The notes: generated by a model from the sequence alone, not told the origin. DNA of 64,000 bases from G963664935 sp963664935 (GCA_963664935.2 CAXXSE010000007.1:930001-994000), one strand, 5' to 3'. Numbered from the stretch's first letter, positions 46,594 to 56,432 are shown. Translations and numbers: made by a program.

Positions 46594-47099
46594 TAAATGC
46601 TAGAACTCAGATATGTTTAATTGCGGCATTGGCTGAAAATAGAGTTATCGGGATTAACAATAGTCTACCTTGGCATTTATCAGCGGATCTGAAACATTTT
46701 CGCAAAATAACGATGGGTAAACCCATAGTAATGGGGCGTAAGACTTTTGATTCTATCGGGCGTCCGTTACCTGGCCGGACCAATGTCATCGTCTCTCGCA
46801 ATAAAACCTATCAACCTGACGACTGTATAATCTGTCCTTCTTTGGAAGTCGTACTGGAAAAATTTAAAGATCAACCGGCGCTCATGGTTATCGGGGGAGA
46901 AAGCCTTTATGAAACCTGCTTTCCCATTGCGCAACGGTTATATTTGACTCGGATACATCATCATTTCGAAGGCGATCGGTTTTTCCCTGCCCTCGATTTA
47001 GAACAGTGGAAAGTTGAATCGAGACAGGACTATTTTGCTGACGATGAAAATCCCTATAACTATAGTTTTATCGTATATGACAGAATATTAATCGCTTAA
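46590..47099 (+). CDS. folA: dihydrofolate reductase
   Basis: 169 residues from GTG 46590, overlapping the thyA stop by four bases. ICLIAALAENRVIGINNSLPWHLSADLKHF contains the catalytic Asp; KPIVMGRKTFDSIGRPLPGR is the NADPH site; LMVIGGESLYE follows. It recycles the DHF produced by ThyA; coupling is expected. Confidence 0.95.
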   Translation: MINARTQICLIAALAENRVIGINNSLPWHLSADLKHFRKITMGKPIVMGRKTFDSIGRPLPGRTNVIVSRNKTYQPDDCIICPSLEVVLEKFKDQPALMVIGGESLYETCFPIAQRLYLTRIHHHFEGDRFFPALDLEQWKVESRQDYFADDENPYNYSFIVYDRILIA

Positions 47100-47111
47100 A
47101 AGAGAATAATT

Positions 47112-47948
47112 TTAAACTAACGGTTTATTTACCATTTTCGTGATACAAGGACAAGCTATACTCGTTCTATTTATATGTCCATCGAGACGTAGAGCGGTTA
47201 GATGACCGCCCCAAACACACCCGGAATCAATGCAATAACAGTTGTCTCCCGCGTGAAATCCCAAAGCGGACCAATGGCCGAAAATGATACAAGTAGAGCG
47301 ACTTCTCCGATTTTTAATTTTGAACCAGGGAACCAGATTTTTGGGTTGATTCCCGGGTGTGGCTTTACACGATAAATCAAGCTTACCGTCATAATTACAA
47401 TAGCGTAATCTAGTAAAACAATTGATAATCAATCGAATTCGGTTCCATCCTTCGAGAGTATCGGACCATTGATTAGGAGCATCACCATACATTTCTTTCA
47501 AAAGAATCTCGTAATCATCGCTAACCAAAATTTCTTCAACTTCGCGCGCGAGGGTGCTAGCTTGTTCCACATCCCATTGTGGTGGAAGACCTGCATGGAT
47601 TAAACAGAAATGTTCCATCCTGTGGATCAGTGGACGATGACGAATCCAAAGTAATAGCTCATCACAGTCCGATGCATTGAGGATTTCTTGTAGCGAATCG
47701 TCCCGCTTGGTTTTCCGTGTTTTCCTTGAGACAGCAAGCAGGTGAAGATCATGATTACCCAGGACGCAAATAGCGGAATCGCCTAAGCCCTTTATAAATC
47801 GAAGTGTTTCAAGCGAATCCGGACCACGATTGACTAAATCCCCAGCAAACCATAGTTGATCGATGGCGGGATTAAAGTTTATTTTATCAAGCAACCTTTG
47901 AAGCTGATCGAAACAACCTTGTATATCGCCAATTGCGTATATTGCCAC
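47112..47948 (-). CDS. apaH: bis(5'-nucleosyl)-tetraphosphatase, symmetrical
   Basis: 278 residues. Phosphoesterase motifs YAIGDIQGCFDQL, WFAGDLVNRGPDSLE, CVLGNHDLHLLAV and LIHAGLPPQWD are complete. Hydrolyses Ap4A to ADP. Standard length. Confidence 0.95.
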   Translation of the reverse strand: MAIYAIGDIQGCFDQLQRLLDKINFNPAIDQLWFAGDLVNRGPDSLETLRFIKGLGDSAICVLGNHDLHLLAVSRKTRKTKRDDSLQEILNASDCDELLLWIRHRPLIHRMEHFCLIHAGLPPQWDVEQASTLAREVEEILVSDDYEILLKEMYGDAPNQWSDTLEGWNRIRLIINCFTRLRYCNYDGKLDLSCKATPGNQPKNLVPWFKIKNRRSRSTCIIFGHWSALGFHAGDNCYCIDSGCVWGGHLTALRLDGHINRTSIACPCITKMVNKPLV

Positions 47949-48000
47949 GCTTAAAAAAATTATAATATTATGGCATAATCGAAACTTAAAGGTATTTCAA

Positions 48001-49355
48001 TTGCATATACACATCTTGGGAATTTGTGGTACGTTCATGGGGGGTGTCGCCATTCTCGCCAGGGAACTAGGATTCGAAGTCACCGGATCTGACCAAAATG
48101 TCTATCCCCCGATGAGCACCCAATTGGAAGCTCAGGGAATCCAATTAAACCGTGGGTATAAAGCCCGTAATCTCGATAAAAAACCTGACCTGGTTGTAAT
48201 TGGTAACGCATTATCACGTGGAAATCCAGAAGTTGAAGCGGTTTTAAACAAGGGATTACCTTACACTTCAGGCCCGGGCTGGTTGTCTAAAAATATTTTA
48301 GAGAGCCACCATGTTCTAGCTGTAGCGGGAACGCATGGTAAAACTACGACGAGTAGTATGCTGGCGTGGATTATGGAACATCAGGGAATTAAACCCGGAT
48401 TTCTTATCGGTGGTGTACCCATTAATTTCGGATTGTCCGCCCGGCTGGGAAATTCTCCCTACTTTATTGTAGAAGCGGATGAATACGATACGGCGTTTTT
48501 CGATAAACGTTCAAAATTCGTTCACTATCGCCCATCAACGCTCGTATTAAATAATCTGGAATTCGATCATGCTGATATCTTTCCGGATTTGGATGCAATA
48601 AAAACCCAATTCCATCACTTGGTTCGAACCATTCCAGGGAATGGTCTAATCATTGTTCCGAAAAATGATAAAAATTTGGATGATGTATTGGATAGGGGAC
48701 GTTGGACCCCCTAGAACGGATTTGTATCGATAGCCACCGAAAAGATGGCTGGAATGCTAATTTGAATTCTACCGATGGATCTAGTTTTGATGTAGTTCAT
48801 AATGGCGACTCCCAAGGAACCGTCACTTGGGACCTAAGTGGATTACATAACGTATACAATGCCCTTTCCGCCATCGCGGCTTCTCATCATGTTGAGATTA
48901 GCCCAAGCCATGCCGCTAAAGCATTATGCCATTTTCAGGGGGTTAAGCGAAGAATGGAAATTCGTGCCATTGTTAAAGGAATAACGCTTTATGACGATTT
49001 CGCTCATCATCCCACGGCAATCGCTAGCACCCTTGAAGGATTGCGACAAAAAGTGAAAACGCAACGAATCATCGCAATACTTGAGCCCCGATCCAATACC
49101 ATGCGTATGGGGATCCATAAAAATTCCTTGGCGGATTCCTTAAAATCCGCGGATTCTACGTTAATATATCAACCTGAAAATATTGGATGGAACCTTGGAT
49201 CACTGACGCAAGCATCTGACTGTATCCGTGTATACACGACAATAGATGAAATAATAGAATGCCTGATCGCCGATGTGCGTATGGGAGATCATTTGGTATT
49301 TATGAGTAATGGGGCTTTCGGAGGTATCCACCAGCGGGTCGAAAATCGATTGTAA
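48001..49355 (+). pseudogene. mpl: Mpl, UDP-N-acetylmuramate tripeptide ligase, frameshifted
   Basis: TTG 48001 starts MHIHILGICGTFMGGVAILA. The Mur ligase P-loop is GTHGKTTTSSM. The first frame ends at 48712 in RGRWTP, where one base is missing from a C run (about 48706-48710). The second frame continues PLERICIDSHRKDGWN to FMSNGAFGGIHQRV. Together they give about 450 residues, the normal Mpl length. Mpl recycles murein tripeptide; it is dispensable, consistent with loss. Confidence 0.85.
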
Positions 49356-49413
49356 TTTTCGCTAAAGCCAAATATCCTAAAGCAGTTTTCCAGGTAGCCA
49401 TTTAAAAATTAAA

Positions 49414-51702
49414 ATGAATCTGAGTATTGGTCAGCGACTAATTTTATCGTTCGCACTTATTTTAAGCCTGTTCGCGGGCAACCTTGCGATTAATTTATGG
49501 GGTAGCGAACAGCGGGCCAAAACCCTGGAAGCCTTTAGGGCCTCAGTCGAAAGACGGATGTTGGCTTCGACCGTCGAACATGAGTTTCTGAGGCGTGTAA
49601 AACAGGCGAATCTATACTACAACCTCCGGCGGAGCATCAATACGGAAAAGCTCAATGCCGAAGAATTTCAGAGTATCGAGAATCAACTGACCGGTATTAG
49701 CGATTATGTTCAAGAACTGCGTGTCTTATCCGGGGAGAAGGATCATGAGGCGATAGATCGTTTCGCCGAAACCTACGGACTTATAAAAAACCAGTGGCTA
49801 GAGCTTTATTTATCATCCGTGAAAAAGACGCCTCCCTTACCGCAAACGGAAATAGTTCAGATTCTGGAACAACTGACCGAGATCCAGGACAGGGAAAAAG
49901 AAACGGTCATGAAATCCGCCCGTAACGATACGGAAACGGCGCAATTCATCCGGAATTTGAATCTCTGGATTTTCTCAATTTCCATTGTTCTGGCGGGTGC
50001 GATTAGTATTTTCCTTGTCCGCTTTATTCGAAACAATATTCTGGCCCTGAAAAAAGGAGCGGATTCTTTCGCCGACGGCAAATTGGATTATCATATAAAG
50101 ATAAAGCGGAAGGATGAACTGGGAGTGCTTGCGGACAGTTTTAATCATATGGCCGCCGAACTGAAAAATGCCCTGGAAAAAGCCCGCGCGGCCCGTGTCG
50201 AGGCAGAGAGTGCGAACCAGTCTAAAAGTGCATTTTTGGCTAATATGAGTCATGAACTTCGAACGCCGATGAATGCCATCATCGGCTATAGCGAAATATT
50301 GATGGAAGATGCTGACGAGATGGAATTGGAAGTCTTCTCCGATGATTTGTCGAAGATTCAGTCCGCGGGCAAACATCTATTAGCCTTAATCAACGATGTG
50401 CTCGACCTTTCCAAAATAGAAGCGGGGAAGATGACGCTTTTCATTGAGTCTTTCAGTGTCAGAGAAATGGTCAATGATGTATTGAATACGATTAAACCGT
50501 TGATTGAAAAAAATGGTAATCAGTTAAAACTGGATTTCGATGACACCCTAGGTCAAATTCGGGCTGATTCCACCAAAGTCCGGCAGACCTTATTTAATTT
50601 GTTGAGCAATGCCAGCAAATTCACAAACAAAGGACATATTGGTGTGAGTGTCAGCCGATGTGAAATGGCTTGTGCGGATATAGTTCGATTCAAAATCACC
50701 GACTCGGGAATAGGAATGACGCCGGAACAGGAAGCCAAGGTATTCGATGAATTCACCCAAGCGGATGATTCCACCACACGAGAATACGGCGGTACAGGAT
50801 TGGGATTGGCTATTAGCAAGCGTTTCGCTGAGATGATGGGGGGTAGCATTACCGTCCAAAGCAAGCCGAATGAAGGATCAACATTCACATTCACGATTCC
50901 CTTGGCTGTTTCCGGGCAGCACAAGAAACAGGTTGGACTCCCCAACGTCGATGCGCCCGGCAAAAAGATCTTGGTCATCGACGACGACAGTACGATGCAT
51001 GATTTATTAAGGCGACTTACCGCAAAAAACGGCTTTTCCATCGTCTCCGCCTATTCGGGATCCGAAGGTCTGAAATTAGCGAAAACAATCCGACCCAGTG
51101 CAATCACCCTTGATGTTCTGATGCCGCAAATGGATGGTTGGGCAGTCTTAAAAGCATTAAAAGAAGACCCGATAACCGCCAACATCCCCGTTATCATGTT
51201 GACCATGACCGACGAGAAGGAATTAGGGTATTCGCTGGGCGCCACCGAATATATGTCCAAACCCGTCGATCGAAATACCCTGATTGGAACATTAAATACA
51301 CTTATACAAGAACATTCAAACGCCGAAATCTTGATTGTCGAAGATGATAAAACTACCCGGCAACTGTATGGAAAGATTTTCGGATCGGAAAAATGGCAAA
51401 TAGTTGAAGCCGCTAATGGCCGTGAGGCTCTAACTAAGCTGGAACAATCCGAGCCTCATGTTATTATTTTAGATCTCATGATGCCCGAGATGGACGGTAT
51501 CACTTTCCTCAATCATCTTCGAGTGAACCCCTCCTGGCGCAGTATTCCTGTTATCGTGGTGACAGCTAAGGATATGACTGAAAAAGAATTGATTGAGGTA
51601 AAAAATAAAGGGGGGGTTATTATCAGTAAAATAGGAACAAACCAGGAAACCTTAGTTGAAGAGTTGTGGGACGCCCTGGAAGAACTTACACTATTAGAAT
51701 AA
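49414..51702 (+). CDS. hybrid sensor histidine kinase with two receiver domains
   Basis: 762 residues. Helices at about 8-28 and 184-204 flank a helical periplasmic sensor; HAMP about 205-255; HisKA with phospho-acceptor His280 in MSHELRTPMNAIIGYSEIL; HATPase motifs ITDSGIGMTPEQ and YGGTGLGLAISKRF. REC1 is complete (LVIDDDS, TLDVLMP, MSKPVD). REC2 has the Asp (ILDLMMP) but SKIG instead of KP. Ligand unknown. A single-domain response regulator follows 6 bp later. Confidence 0.92.
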   Translation: MNLSIGQRLILSFALILSLFAGNLAINLWGSEQRAKTLEAFRASVERRMLASTVEHEFLRRVKQANLYYNLRRSINTEKLNAEEFQSIENQLTGISDYVQELRVLSGEKDHEAIDRFAETYGLIKNQWLELYLSSVKKTPPLPQTEIVQILEQLTEIQDREKETVMKSARNDTETAQFIRNLNLWIFSISIVLAGAISIFLVRFIRNNILALKKGADSFADGKLDYHIKIKRKDELGVLADSFNHMAAELKNALEKARAARVEAESANQSKSAFLANMSHELRTPMNAIIGYSEILMEDADEMELEVFSDDLSKIQSAGKHLLALINDVLDLSKIEAGKMTLFIESFSVREMVNDVLNTIKPLIEKNGNQLKLDFDDTLGQIRADSTKVRQTLFNLLSNASKFTNKGHIGVSVSRCEMACADIVRFKITDSGIGMTPEQEAKVFDEFTQADDSTTREYGGTGLGLAISKRFAEMMGGSITVQSKPNEGSTFTFTIPLAVSGQHKKQVGLPNVDAPGKKILVIDDDSTMHDLLRRLTAKNGFSIVSAYSGSEGLKLAKTIRPSAITLDVLMPQMDGWAVLKALKEDPITANIPVIMLTMTDEKELGYSLGATEYMSKPVDRNTLIGTLNTLIQEHSNAEILIVEDDKTTRQLYGKIFGSEKWQIVEAANGREALTKLEQSEPHVIILDLMMPEMDGITFLNHLRVNPSWRSIPVIVVTAKDMTEKELIEVKNKGGVIISKIGTNQETLVEELWDALEELTLLE

Positions 51703-51708
51703 TATGAA

Positions 51709-52077
51709 ATGACAAAAATTCTGCTTGTTGAAGACAATGAGATGAACCGGGACATGTTGTCCAGGCGGCTAAAAAGAAAAGGATTTGAAGTGGATATTGC
51801 CGTGGATGGACAACAAGGCATTGAAATGGCAACCGCCGTCGCCCCACCCGATTTGATTCTCATGGATATGAGCCTTCCCAATATTGATGGCTGGGAGGCG
51901 ACACAACGTCTGAAATCTGATCCAGAGACAGCATCCATACCGATCATTGCGTTAACCGCCCATGCTATGGCGGGTGATCGTCAACGCGCTCTGGATGCGG
52001 GTTGCGACGACTACGACTCAAAACCGATCGATTTCCCCGGATTGATAAAGAAGATCAATGCTCAATTGGAAATGTGA
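51709..52077 (+). CDS. single-domain response regulator
   Basis: 122 residues: ILLVEDNEMNRDMLSRRLKR, phospho-acceptor in LILMDMSLPNIDGW, then ALTAHAM and DSKPIDFP. No output domain, like DivK/CheY-type receivers. It most likely takes phosphate from the adjacent hybrid kinase. Confidence 0.92.
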   Translation: MTKILLVEDNEMNRDMLSRRLKRKGFEVDIAVDGQQGIEMATAVAPPDLILMDMSLPNIDGWEATQRLKSDPETASIPIIALTAHAMAGDRQRALDAGCDDYDSKPIDFPGLIKKINAQLEM

Positions 52078-52090
52078 GCCGCTAAATTTG

Positions 52091-52496
52091 TTATTGACCG
52101 ACCAGACTCCGTCTAACATCCTTTAATGCTTTGCCCTGACGCCCAACTTCTGTTTTTAGAGCTTTCACTTTCCGTTTGAGGGCGGTTATTTTTGAACGGT
52201 TGGCAATAGTATCGTTCGTGTATTTTTCCATTAACCCGATCGATTCCAAGCGGGGATGGTCCGGGGGATACGCACTTTTTACCTCGTCTATTAACCGCCT
52301 TGCCCGTTGCAATTCTCCATCGTTCATGTCTCCGGAAAACAGTTTCGTAAGAGCGGTGTACTGTTGGTCCGGTAAGTGGGCCGGGGTCTCATTCGCTGTT
52401 CCTTCTATAGATGTTGGCGGTCCTTTTGAAGCGCACGCCGTCAAAAGACATACAATTGAAACCCAATAAATTATTTTTTTTTGGCGACACGGATTA
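52091..52496 (-). pseudogene. small coiled-coil lipoprotein with frameshift in its signal sequence
   Basis: The reading frame upstream of TTG 52444 encodes IIYWVSIVCLLTACASKG, a lipobox with Cys. A ribosome site AGGAG and GTG near 52494 begin MSPKK..., but nine A residues at 52474-52482 put it one base out of frame. With eight A residues the two parts join exactly. The mature part is charged and coiled-coil near the C-terminus. The tract could be slippery, a mutation, or a sequencing error. No family recognised. Confidence 0.55.
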
Positions 52497-52795
52497 CTCC
52501 TGTTTTTGTGTAATTCCCCAGTTCAGTTCCGAGAAATCGAAGTCGTATACTATCTTACCTCAATGCTGTTTTGCGATCTATAATCCCCATTCGAATCGTT
52601 ATGAGGTTATCGTCAACAATACAATATATGTTTCTGCTATAAATTGGCGACAAAACTCGATAATGTGTTCATGATCAATTATATTGACCATACATATATT
52701 TCGAATGTTGGCTAAATATTGAGCCGGACCAATTTCACTCTAGAATTACAGCTTAAAAAATATTTCCGCCCCTCTTTCTTCAAAAATAACAGACT
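52497..52795. other. gene-free stretch before ParD
   Basis: About 300 bp of AT-rich sequence with no ORF of note, no family match and no repeat recognised. Confidence 0.45.
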
Positions 52796-52823
52796 TTGAC
52801 AATGTTTGTTATTTTCGTATACT
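52796..52823 (+). promoter_or_regulatory. sigma70-type promoter of the ParD gene
   Basis: TTGACA at 52796-52801 and TATACT at 52818-52823 with a 16-bp spacer, 30 bp before the parD ATG. Confidence 0.6.
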
Positions 52824-52853
52824 AAATCTACATATTCATTACCGGATGCAACC

Positions 52854-53117
52854 ATGAACATCTCTCTCACCCCTGAACTTGAGGAATACGTGACAACCCA
52901 GTTGAAATCCGGGCATTACAGCTCAGCCAGCGAGGTAATTCGAGAAGCGCTTAGAAACCAGATCCGGCGGTCGAATTCCCATCCGCTTGAGCAACCTATT
53001 GGCGCTGGTCGCCAACAGGTGGCGGACGGCAGAGTAATTCGCGCCTATGCGGATTATTTTGATGAGAAGCGAGAGAGAATACGCCAAACTTACATTGATA
53101 ATAACCCTTCCGGATGA
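52854..53117 (+). CDS. parD: ParD-family antitoxin without an intact toxin
   Basis: 87 residues from ATG 52854: MNISLTPELEEYVTTQLKSG, then HYSSASEVIREALRNQI, the ribbon-helix-helix ParD domain. The stop overlaps an ATG (53114), with MSYEVFFTEFA as in the start of ParE, but this ends after about 18 codons in a remnant of another gene. So the toxin seems deleted. Confidence 0.85.
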   Translation: MNISLTPELEEYVTTQLKSGHYSSASEVIREALRNQIRRSNSHPLEQPIGAGRQQVADGRVIRAYADYFDEKRERIRQTYIDNNPSG

Positions 53118-53589
53118 GCTATGAGGTATTTTTCACGGAGTTTGCCGATGCGGACATTGATGGAATCCAGCCGCACAAGCATGAACGATAGCAGCAAACA
53201 GTGGCTCAGGGTGTCGGGTTGCTGTTTGTCCGGCACAGCTTGGTAGTATTCATAGAGTGAGCGGTGTGCTTGTTGCCAGGCATCAGGATATTGCGTTGCC
53301 AGTCGATGGCCAAAGTATTCGCGTACCAGCGGGTGGGTGTCGAGGGTATCGGGATTTTCGGTGAGCAAATGCTGTTCACGCAAATTAGTTAATATATTCT
53401 TAAATTGAACATCCGATAGCTTGCGTACGCTTTCTGTTAGATTTCATGCAGCCAGTCCTCTCCGGTTTCAATTTGGCGGTCTTCCCAGATCTCAAGTTTG
53501 CCTTGTTTTTCTAGAACGCTTAAATGACTTTGCAGCAAGTCCTTCCATTGCTCGTCTTTGTGGCTGTAGCTAATAAATACTTTGGCCAT
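53090..53589 (-). pseudogene. TIR-domain STAND-type protein, deletion remnant
   Basis: From ATG 53589 the frame reads MAKVFISYSHKDEQWKDLLQ and then LEIWEDRQIETGEDWLHEI, the start of a TIR domain, and stops at 53443. A second frame gives REQHLLTENPDTLDTHPLVR and EYFGHRLATQYPDAWQQAHRSLY, like the C-terminus of a NACHT/NB-ARC regulator. The whole NTPase middle is missing. TIR-STAND proteins are anti-phage or signalling proteins; this one is dead. Confidence 0.6.
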
Positions 53590-53707
53590 TATTTTTCCGG
53601 GGGAAGATACACATCAGATCGCGAATGAAGAAACAATAGGGGAACTGTTCGTAATTCGCAACCAAAGTCGTAATACACCCAAAAGGGCAAGCAATTCAAT
53701 CTTGTCG

Positions 53708-53728
53708 TGATAGCAAATAATGCTATCA
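53708..53728. promoter_or_regulatory. palindromic operator of the hicAB operon
   Basis: TGATAGCA and TGCTATCA are perfect arms around five bases, 8 bp before the hicA start. Autorepression by HicB is the expected use. Confidence 0.55.
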
Positions 53729-53736
53729 TAGGCTCA

Positions 53737-53991
53737 ATGAACAGCAAGAACAGAAACACACTCGAGGCCATCTTCAACGATCCGGTTAGTGGGAATATCG
53801 AATGGCGCAATATCGAGACGTTGTTTCTGTCCTTAGGTGGATCTCGAACCGAAAGGGCTTGCTCCGCCGTCAGTTTTGTATTGAACGATATCCGGGTAGA
53901 TTTTCACCGTCCTCACCCGGACAATGAAGCGCTACGTCATCGAGTAAAAGATGCCCGAAAGTTCCTGGAACAGGCAGGTATAACACTATGA
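53737..53991 (+). CDS. hicA: HicA-type toxin
   Basis: 84 residues from ATG 53737: MNSKNRNTLEAIFNDPVSGN, IEWRNIETLFLSLGG, then SAVSFVLNDIRVDFHRPHPD with the catalytic His environment. HicA binds and cuts mRNA. The antitoxin gene overlaps its end by four bases. Confidence 0.88.
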   Translation: MNSKNRNTLEAIFNDPVSGNIEWRNIETLFLSLGGSRTERACSAVSFVLNDIRVDFHRPHPDNEALRHRVKDARKFLEQAGITL

Positions 53992-54320
53992 ATATGATGA
54001 AGTACAGGGGCTACGTCGCCCATATTGAATATGATGAGGAAGACCGTATTTTTATCGGTCATTTGGCGGGTATTAAAGATATTGTTGGTTTTCATGGCGC
54101 AATAGTCGATGAATTAGAAGGCGCGTTTCATGACTCCGTCGATAACTACATTGCGATCAGTGAGGAAACCGGCAGGCCCGTGCAAAAACCCTATTCCGGT
54201 AAGCTGATGCTGCGGGTTTCTCCGGATGTTCATGCGGCTGTCGCCACTGCCGCGCAAGTGCATGGTAAGAGCATCAATCAGTGGGCATCCGAAGTTTTAG
54301 ATCAGGCTGCTAATATTTAA
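53988..54320 (+). CDS. hicB: HicB-type antitoxin
   Basis: 110 residues: YRGYVAHIEYDEEDRIFIGHLAGIKDIVGFHG, the pseudo-RNase H-like HicB fold, then a C-terminal ribbon-helix-helix (KLMLRVSPDVHAAVATAAQVHGKSINQWASEVL). Intact pair. Confidence 0.92.
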   Translation: MNMMKYRGYVAHIEYDEEDRIFIGHLAGIKDIVGFHGAIVDELEGAFHDSVDNYIAISEETGRPVQKPYSGKLMLRVSPDVHAAVATAAQVHGKSINQWASEVLDQAANI

Positions 54321-54454
54321 TATTCGTATCAAGCGAGGCTAAAGACATAACTCCTTGTTCATAGAGTTGTTGCGAGGGAAAGTGGATTTGGGCCCTTTTC
54401 CCGATTAAATGAGGCGATTCTCAACTTTTCACTGTTGCAATATGCTCAATAAAC

Positions 54455-54473
54455 GACTAGTCTAGAACTAGTC
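54455..54473. promoter_or_regulatory. palindromic operator upstream of a Phd-PIN pair
   Basis: GACTAGT and ACTAGTC around CTAGA form a perfect 19-bp palindrome, 22 bp before the antitoxin start. Autorepression is inferred. Confidence 0.5.
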
Positions 54474-54495
54474 TATTAAATATAAGGTGAATGAG

Positions 54496-54738
54496 ATGCC
54501 AGAATTCGGCGCTTACGAAGCTAAAACCCATCTTCCAAAACTGCTTGAGCGAGTCCAGAACGGTGAGCGATTTATCATCACCAAACACGGCCGTCCTGTC
54601 GCTGAGCTTCGGCCTATCTCTACGCATTCCCGTGAACGGCGGCAGGGGATTATCAAACGCATGAAAAAGTTTCAAGCCTCCCATAGCCTGGGCGAGATCA
54701 CGGTCCGCGAACTGATCGACGAAGGTAGAAAATACTAA
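54496..54738 (+). CDS. Phd/YefM-type antitoxin
   Basis: 80 residues from ATG 54496 (MPEFGAYEAKTHLPKLLERV) with an AGGTG site eight bases upstream; GTG 54487 is an alternative. GERFIITKHGRPVAELRPI completes the DNA-binding domain. The last base of the stop is the first base of the toxin ATG. Confidence 0.9.
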   Translation: MPEFGAYEAKTHLPKLLERVQNGERFIITKHGRPVAELRPISTHSRERRQGIIKRMKKFQASHSLGEITVRELIDEGRKY

Positions 54739-55148
54739 TGTCGTTCGTTATGGATTGCTCGATTGCACTAAGCTGGTATTTCTCCGATGAAGCTACAGAC
54801 AGCACTCAATCTTTGAGAGATCGATTAATCGAAGCAACTATCCATGTTCCTTCCCTTTGGCCTCTAGAAGTTACCAATGCTTTGTTGGCGGCGTTGCGTA
54901 GAAAACGCATTTCAGAGAGCGAAATACCGGATCTTCTAATCGATCTGAGGCAATTACCGGATGAAATTGACAGAGAAACAGATTCGATGGTCTGGGAAGA
55001 TAGTTTTTACCTCGCTAAGCAAAACAGTCTATCAATTTACGATGCTACCTACTTGGAACTCGCATTGCGCAAGAAATTGCCGCTTGCAACGTTGGATAAA
55101 GCATTGGCAAAAGCAAGCCTAGTCGCCGGTGTGAAGGTACTAAATTGA
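54738..55148 (+). CDS. PIN-domain VapC-type toxin
   Basis: 136 residues: FVMDCSIALSWYFSDE (Asp), LWPLEVTNALLAALRR (Glu), LSIYDATYLELALR (Asp), LATLDKALAKA (Asp). The acidic set is complete. It pairs with the overlapping antitoxin. Confidence 0.92.
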   Translation: MSFVMDCSIALSWYFSDEATDSTQSLRDRLIEATIHVPSLWPLEVTNALLAALRRKRISESEIPDLLIDLRQLPDEIDRETDSMVWEDSFYLAKQNSLSIYDATYLELALRKKLPLATLDKALAKASLVAGVKVLN

Positions 55149-55540
55149 AACCACGACGATATTCAAAAAAACAAAAAGGGGCAGTGCGGCCGGGCAAGGC
55201 ACGCTTCGCAGCGAATGGCCATAGTCCTTTGCCTTGTTGCGAAACACCACAGTAACGCTGAACCCATCAATACAAAGTTGTCGGAATACTAGTCCCGGCT
55301 TGGTCAGACTGGAGATATATTGGCTTTGAAAGTTAGCCGTTCATGTTAAGACACTGTATCCGGATTTTGTCACTTGGAGTTTCATCCTTTCCCAAAACGA
55401 CAACCGGTTCTTCGACTGGCCCGATGTCCAGTTCGACTACCTGGGCTTTCGCTGTGTTCGCGCCCCCAGCGCTGATCCATTGAGCCCTTTACTCTGCCCC
55501 TTTCGTGTTTGTGCGCTTGATTTGATATAGGTGAAAGTTG
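55149..55540 (+). other. gene remnant: FGE-sulfatase/SUMF1-like C-terminus
   Basis: The + frame at about 55363-55488 gives NRFFDWPDVQFDYLGFRCVR, resembling the GFRCxR end of formylglycine-generating-enzyme-like domains. Inverted motifs aaaggggcag (55175) and ctgcccctttc (55493) bracket the area. Nothing else is readable. A short remnant. Confidence 0.35.
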
Positions 55541-55972
55541 TCAATAACCGATGATAGGAATTTCATCAATCGATTTAAAATCGCGGTCGTAAGTCACGAG
55601 TGCATATGAATCGGTTTCCAGCGCCGTCGCAACCTGTACTGCGTCAGGCAGCTTAAGACGATGACCGGCACGAATCCTCGCGGCACGAGCAGCTATGCCA
55701 TTCGACAAGGGAACTGTTGACCAACCTCGTGCCCGCGTAAGAGATACCCTATAACGTTCCGCAAGAATGTCTTCGCCATTTTGTAAAGGCCCCACCAAAA
55801 CCTCAGTGAGGGTGATGGTAGAAATGACGATCCGATTTCTCCCTTGTTCAACAGCCTCGAATAGAGGCGCGAAATAGTCTGCAAGCGGTTGGACATCAGA
55901 CAGGAGATAAACTATTGGAGCTGTATCAACGGTAACGGTTACGCCATCCGGAATCCGCGCTAAAATATTCAA
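55541..55972 (-). CDS. PIN-domain VapC-type toxin
   Basis: 143 residues from ATG 55972, overlapping the antitoxin stop by four bases. VTVDTAPIVYLLSDV (Asp), ISTITLTEVLVGPL (Glu), LKLPDAVQVATAL (Asp), LVTYDRDF (Asp). All catalytic positions present. Confidence 0.92.
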   Translation of the reverse strand: MNILARIPDGVTVTVDTAPIVYLLSDVQPLADYFAPLFEAVEQGRNRIVISTITLTEVLVGPLQNGEDILAERYRVSLTRARGWSTVPLSNGIAARAARIRAGHRLKLPDAVQVATALETDSYALVTYDRDFKSIDEIPIIGY

Positions 55973-56220
55973 TCCCAGTCTTCCCGGATGTCGTTAATAT
56001 CTTTATTAGGCTGATCGCTCCAACAGTGTTTTGCGCTTCCCCGAAGACCAAAAACCGAAACTACCGGAACCTCTGGAGGAATAGCACTTAGGGGCACCAG
56101 AGCAGCATATGGTTTGCCATGCTTAGTAATAATGGTTGCCTCACCTCGATGAGCTTGATCCAACAATTTAGGTAAATGTCTTCGTGCCTGTTCAGCCCCC
56201 AACTCTTTCATCGTTTTCAT
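55969..56220 (-). CDS. Phd/YefM-type antitoxin
   Basis: 83 residues: MKTMKELGAEQARRHLPKLL, then GEATIITKHGKPYAALVPLS, the Phd DNA-binding domain, with a C-terminal toxin-binding tail. A perfect palindrome lies just upstream. Confidence 0.9.
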   Translation of the reverse strand: MKTMKELGAEQARRHLPKLLDQAHRGEATIITKHGKPYAALVPLSAIPPEVPVVSVFGLRGSAKHCWSDQPNKDINDIREDWD

Positions 56221-56230
56221 CTACACTTAT

Positions 56231-56252
56231 GTACATTCTGTACAGAATGTAC
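56231..56252. promoter_or_regulatory. palindromic operator of the minus-strand Phd-PIN pair
   Basis: The 22-bp sequence is fully self-complementary: GTACATTCTGT followed by ACAGAATGTAC. It ends 11 bp before the antitoxin start codon. Autorepression is inferred. Confidence 0.6.
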
Positions 56253-56432
56253 GATATATACGTGAAGAATGCAAATTTAACCGCCAGATTGAGTTGCCCG
56301 AGTTTATTAACACTTACTCGATACCGATGGCAAACCGGGCAAGCACAAAATGAATAGACCCATCAACCAGCACATCGCGAATTACGAATAGTTACCCAAT
56401 TGTTTCGTAATTCACAACCCGCCATAATCTTC

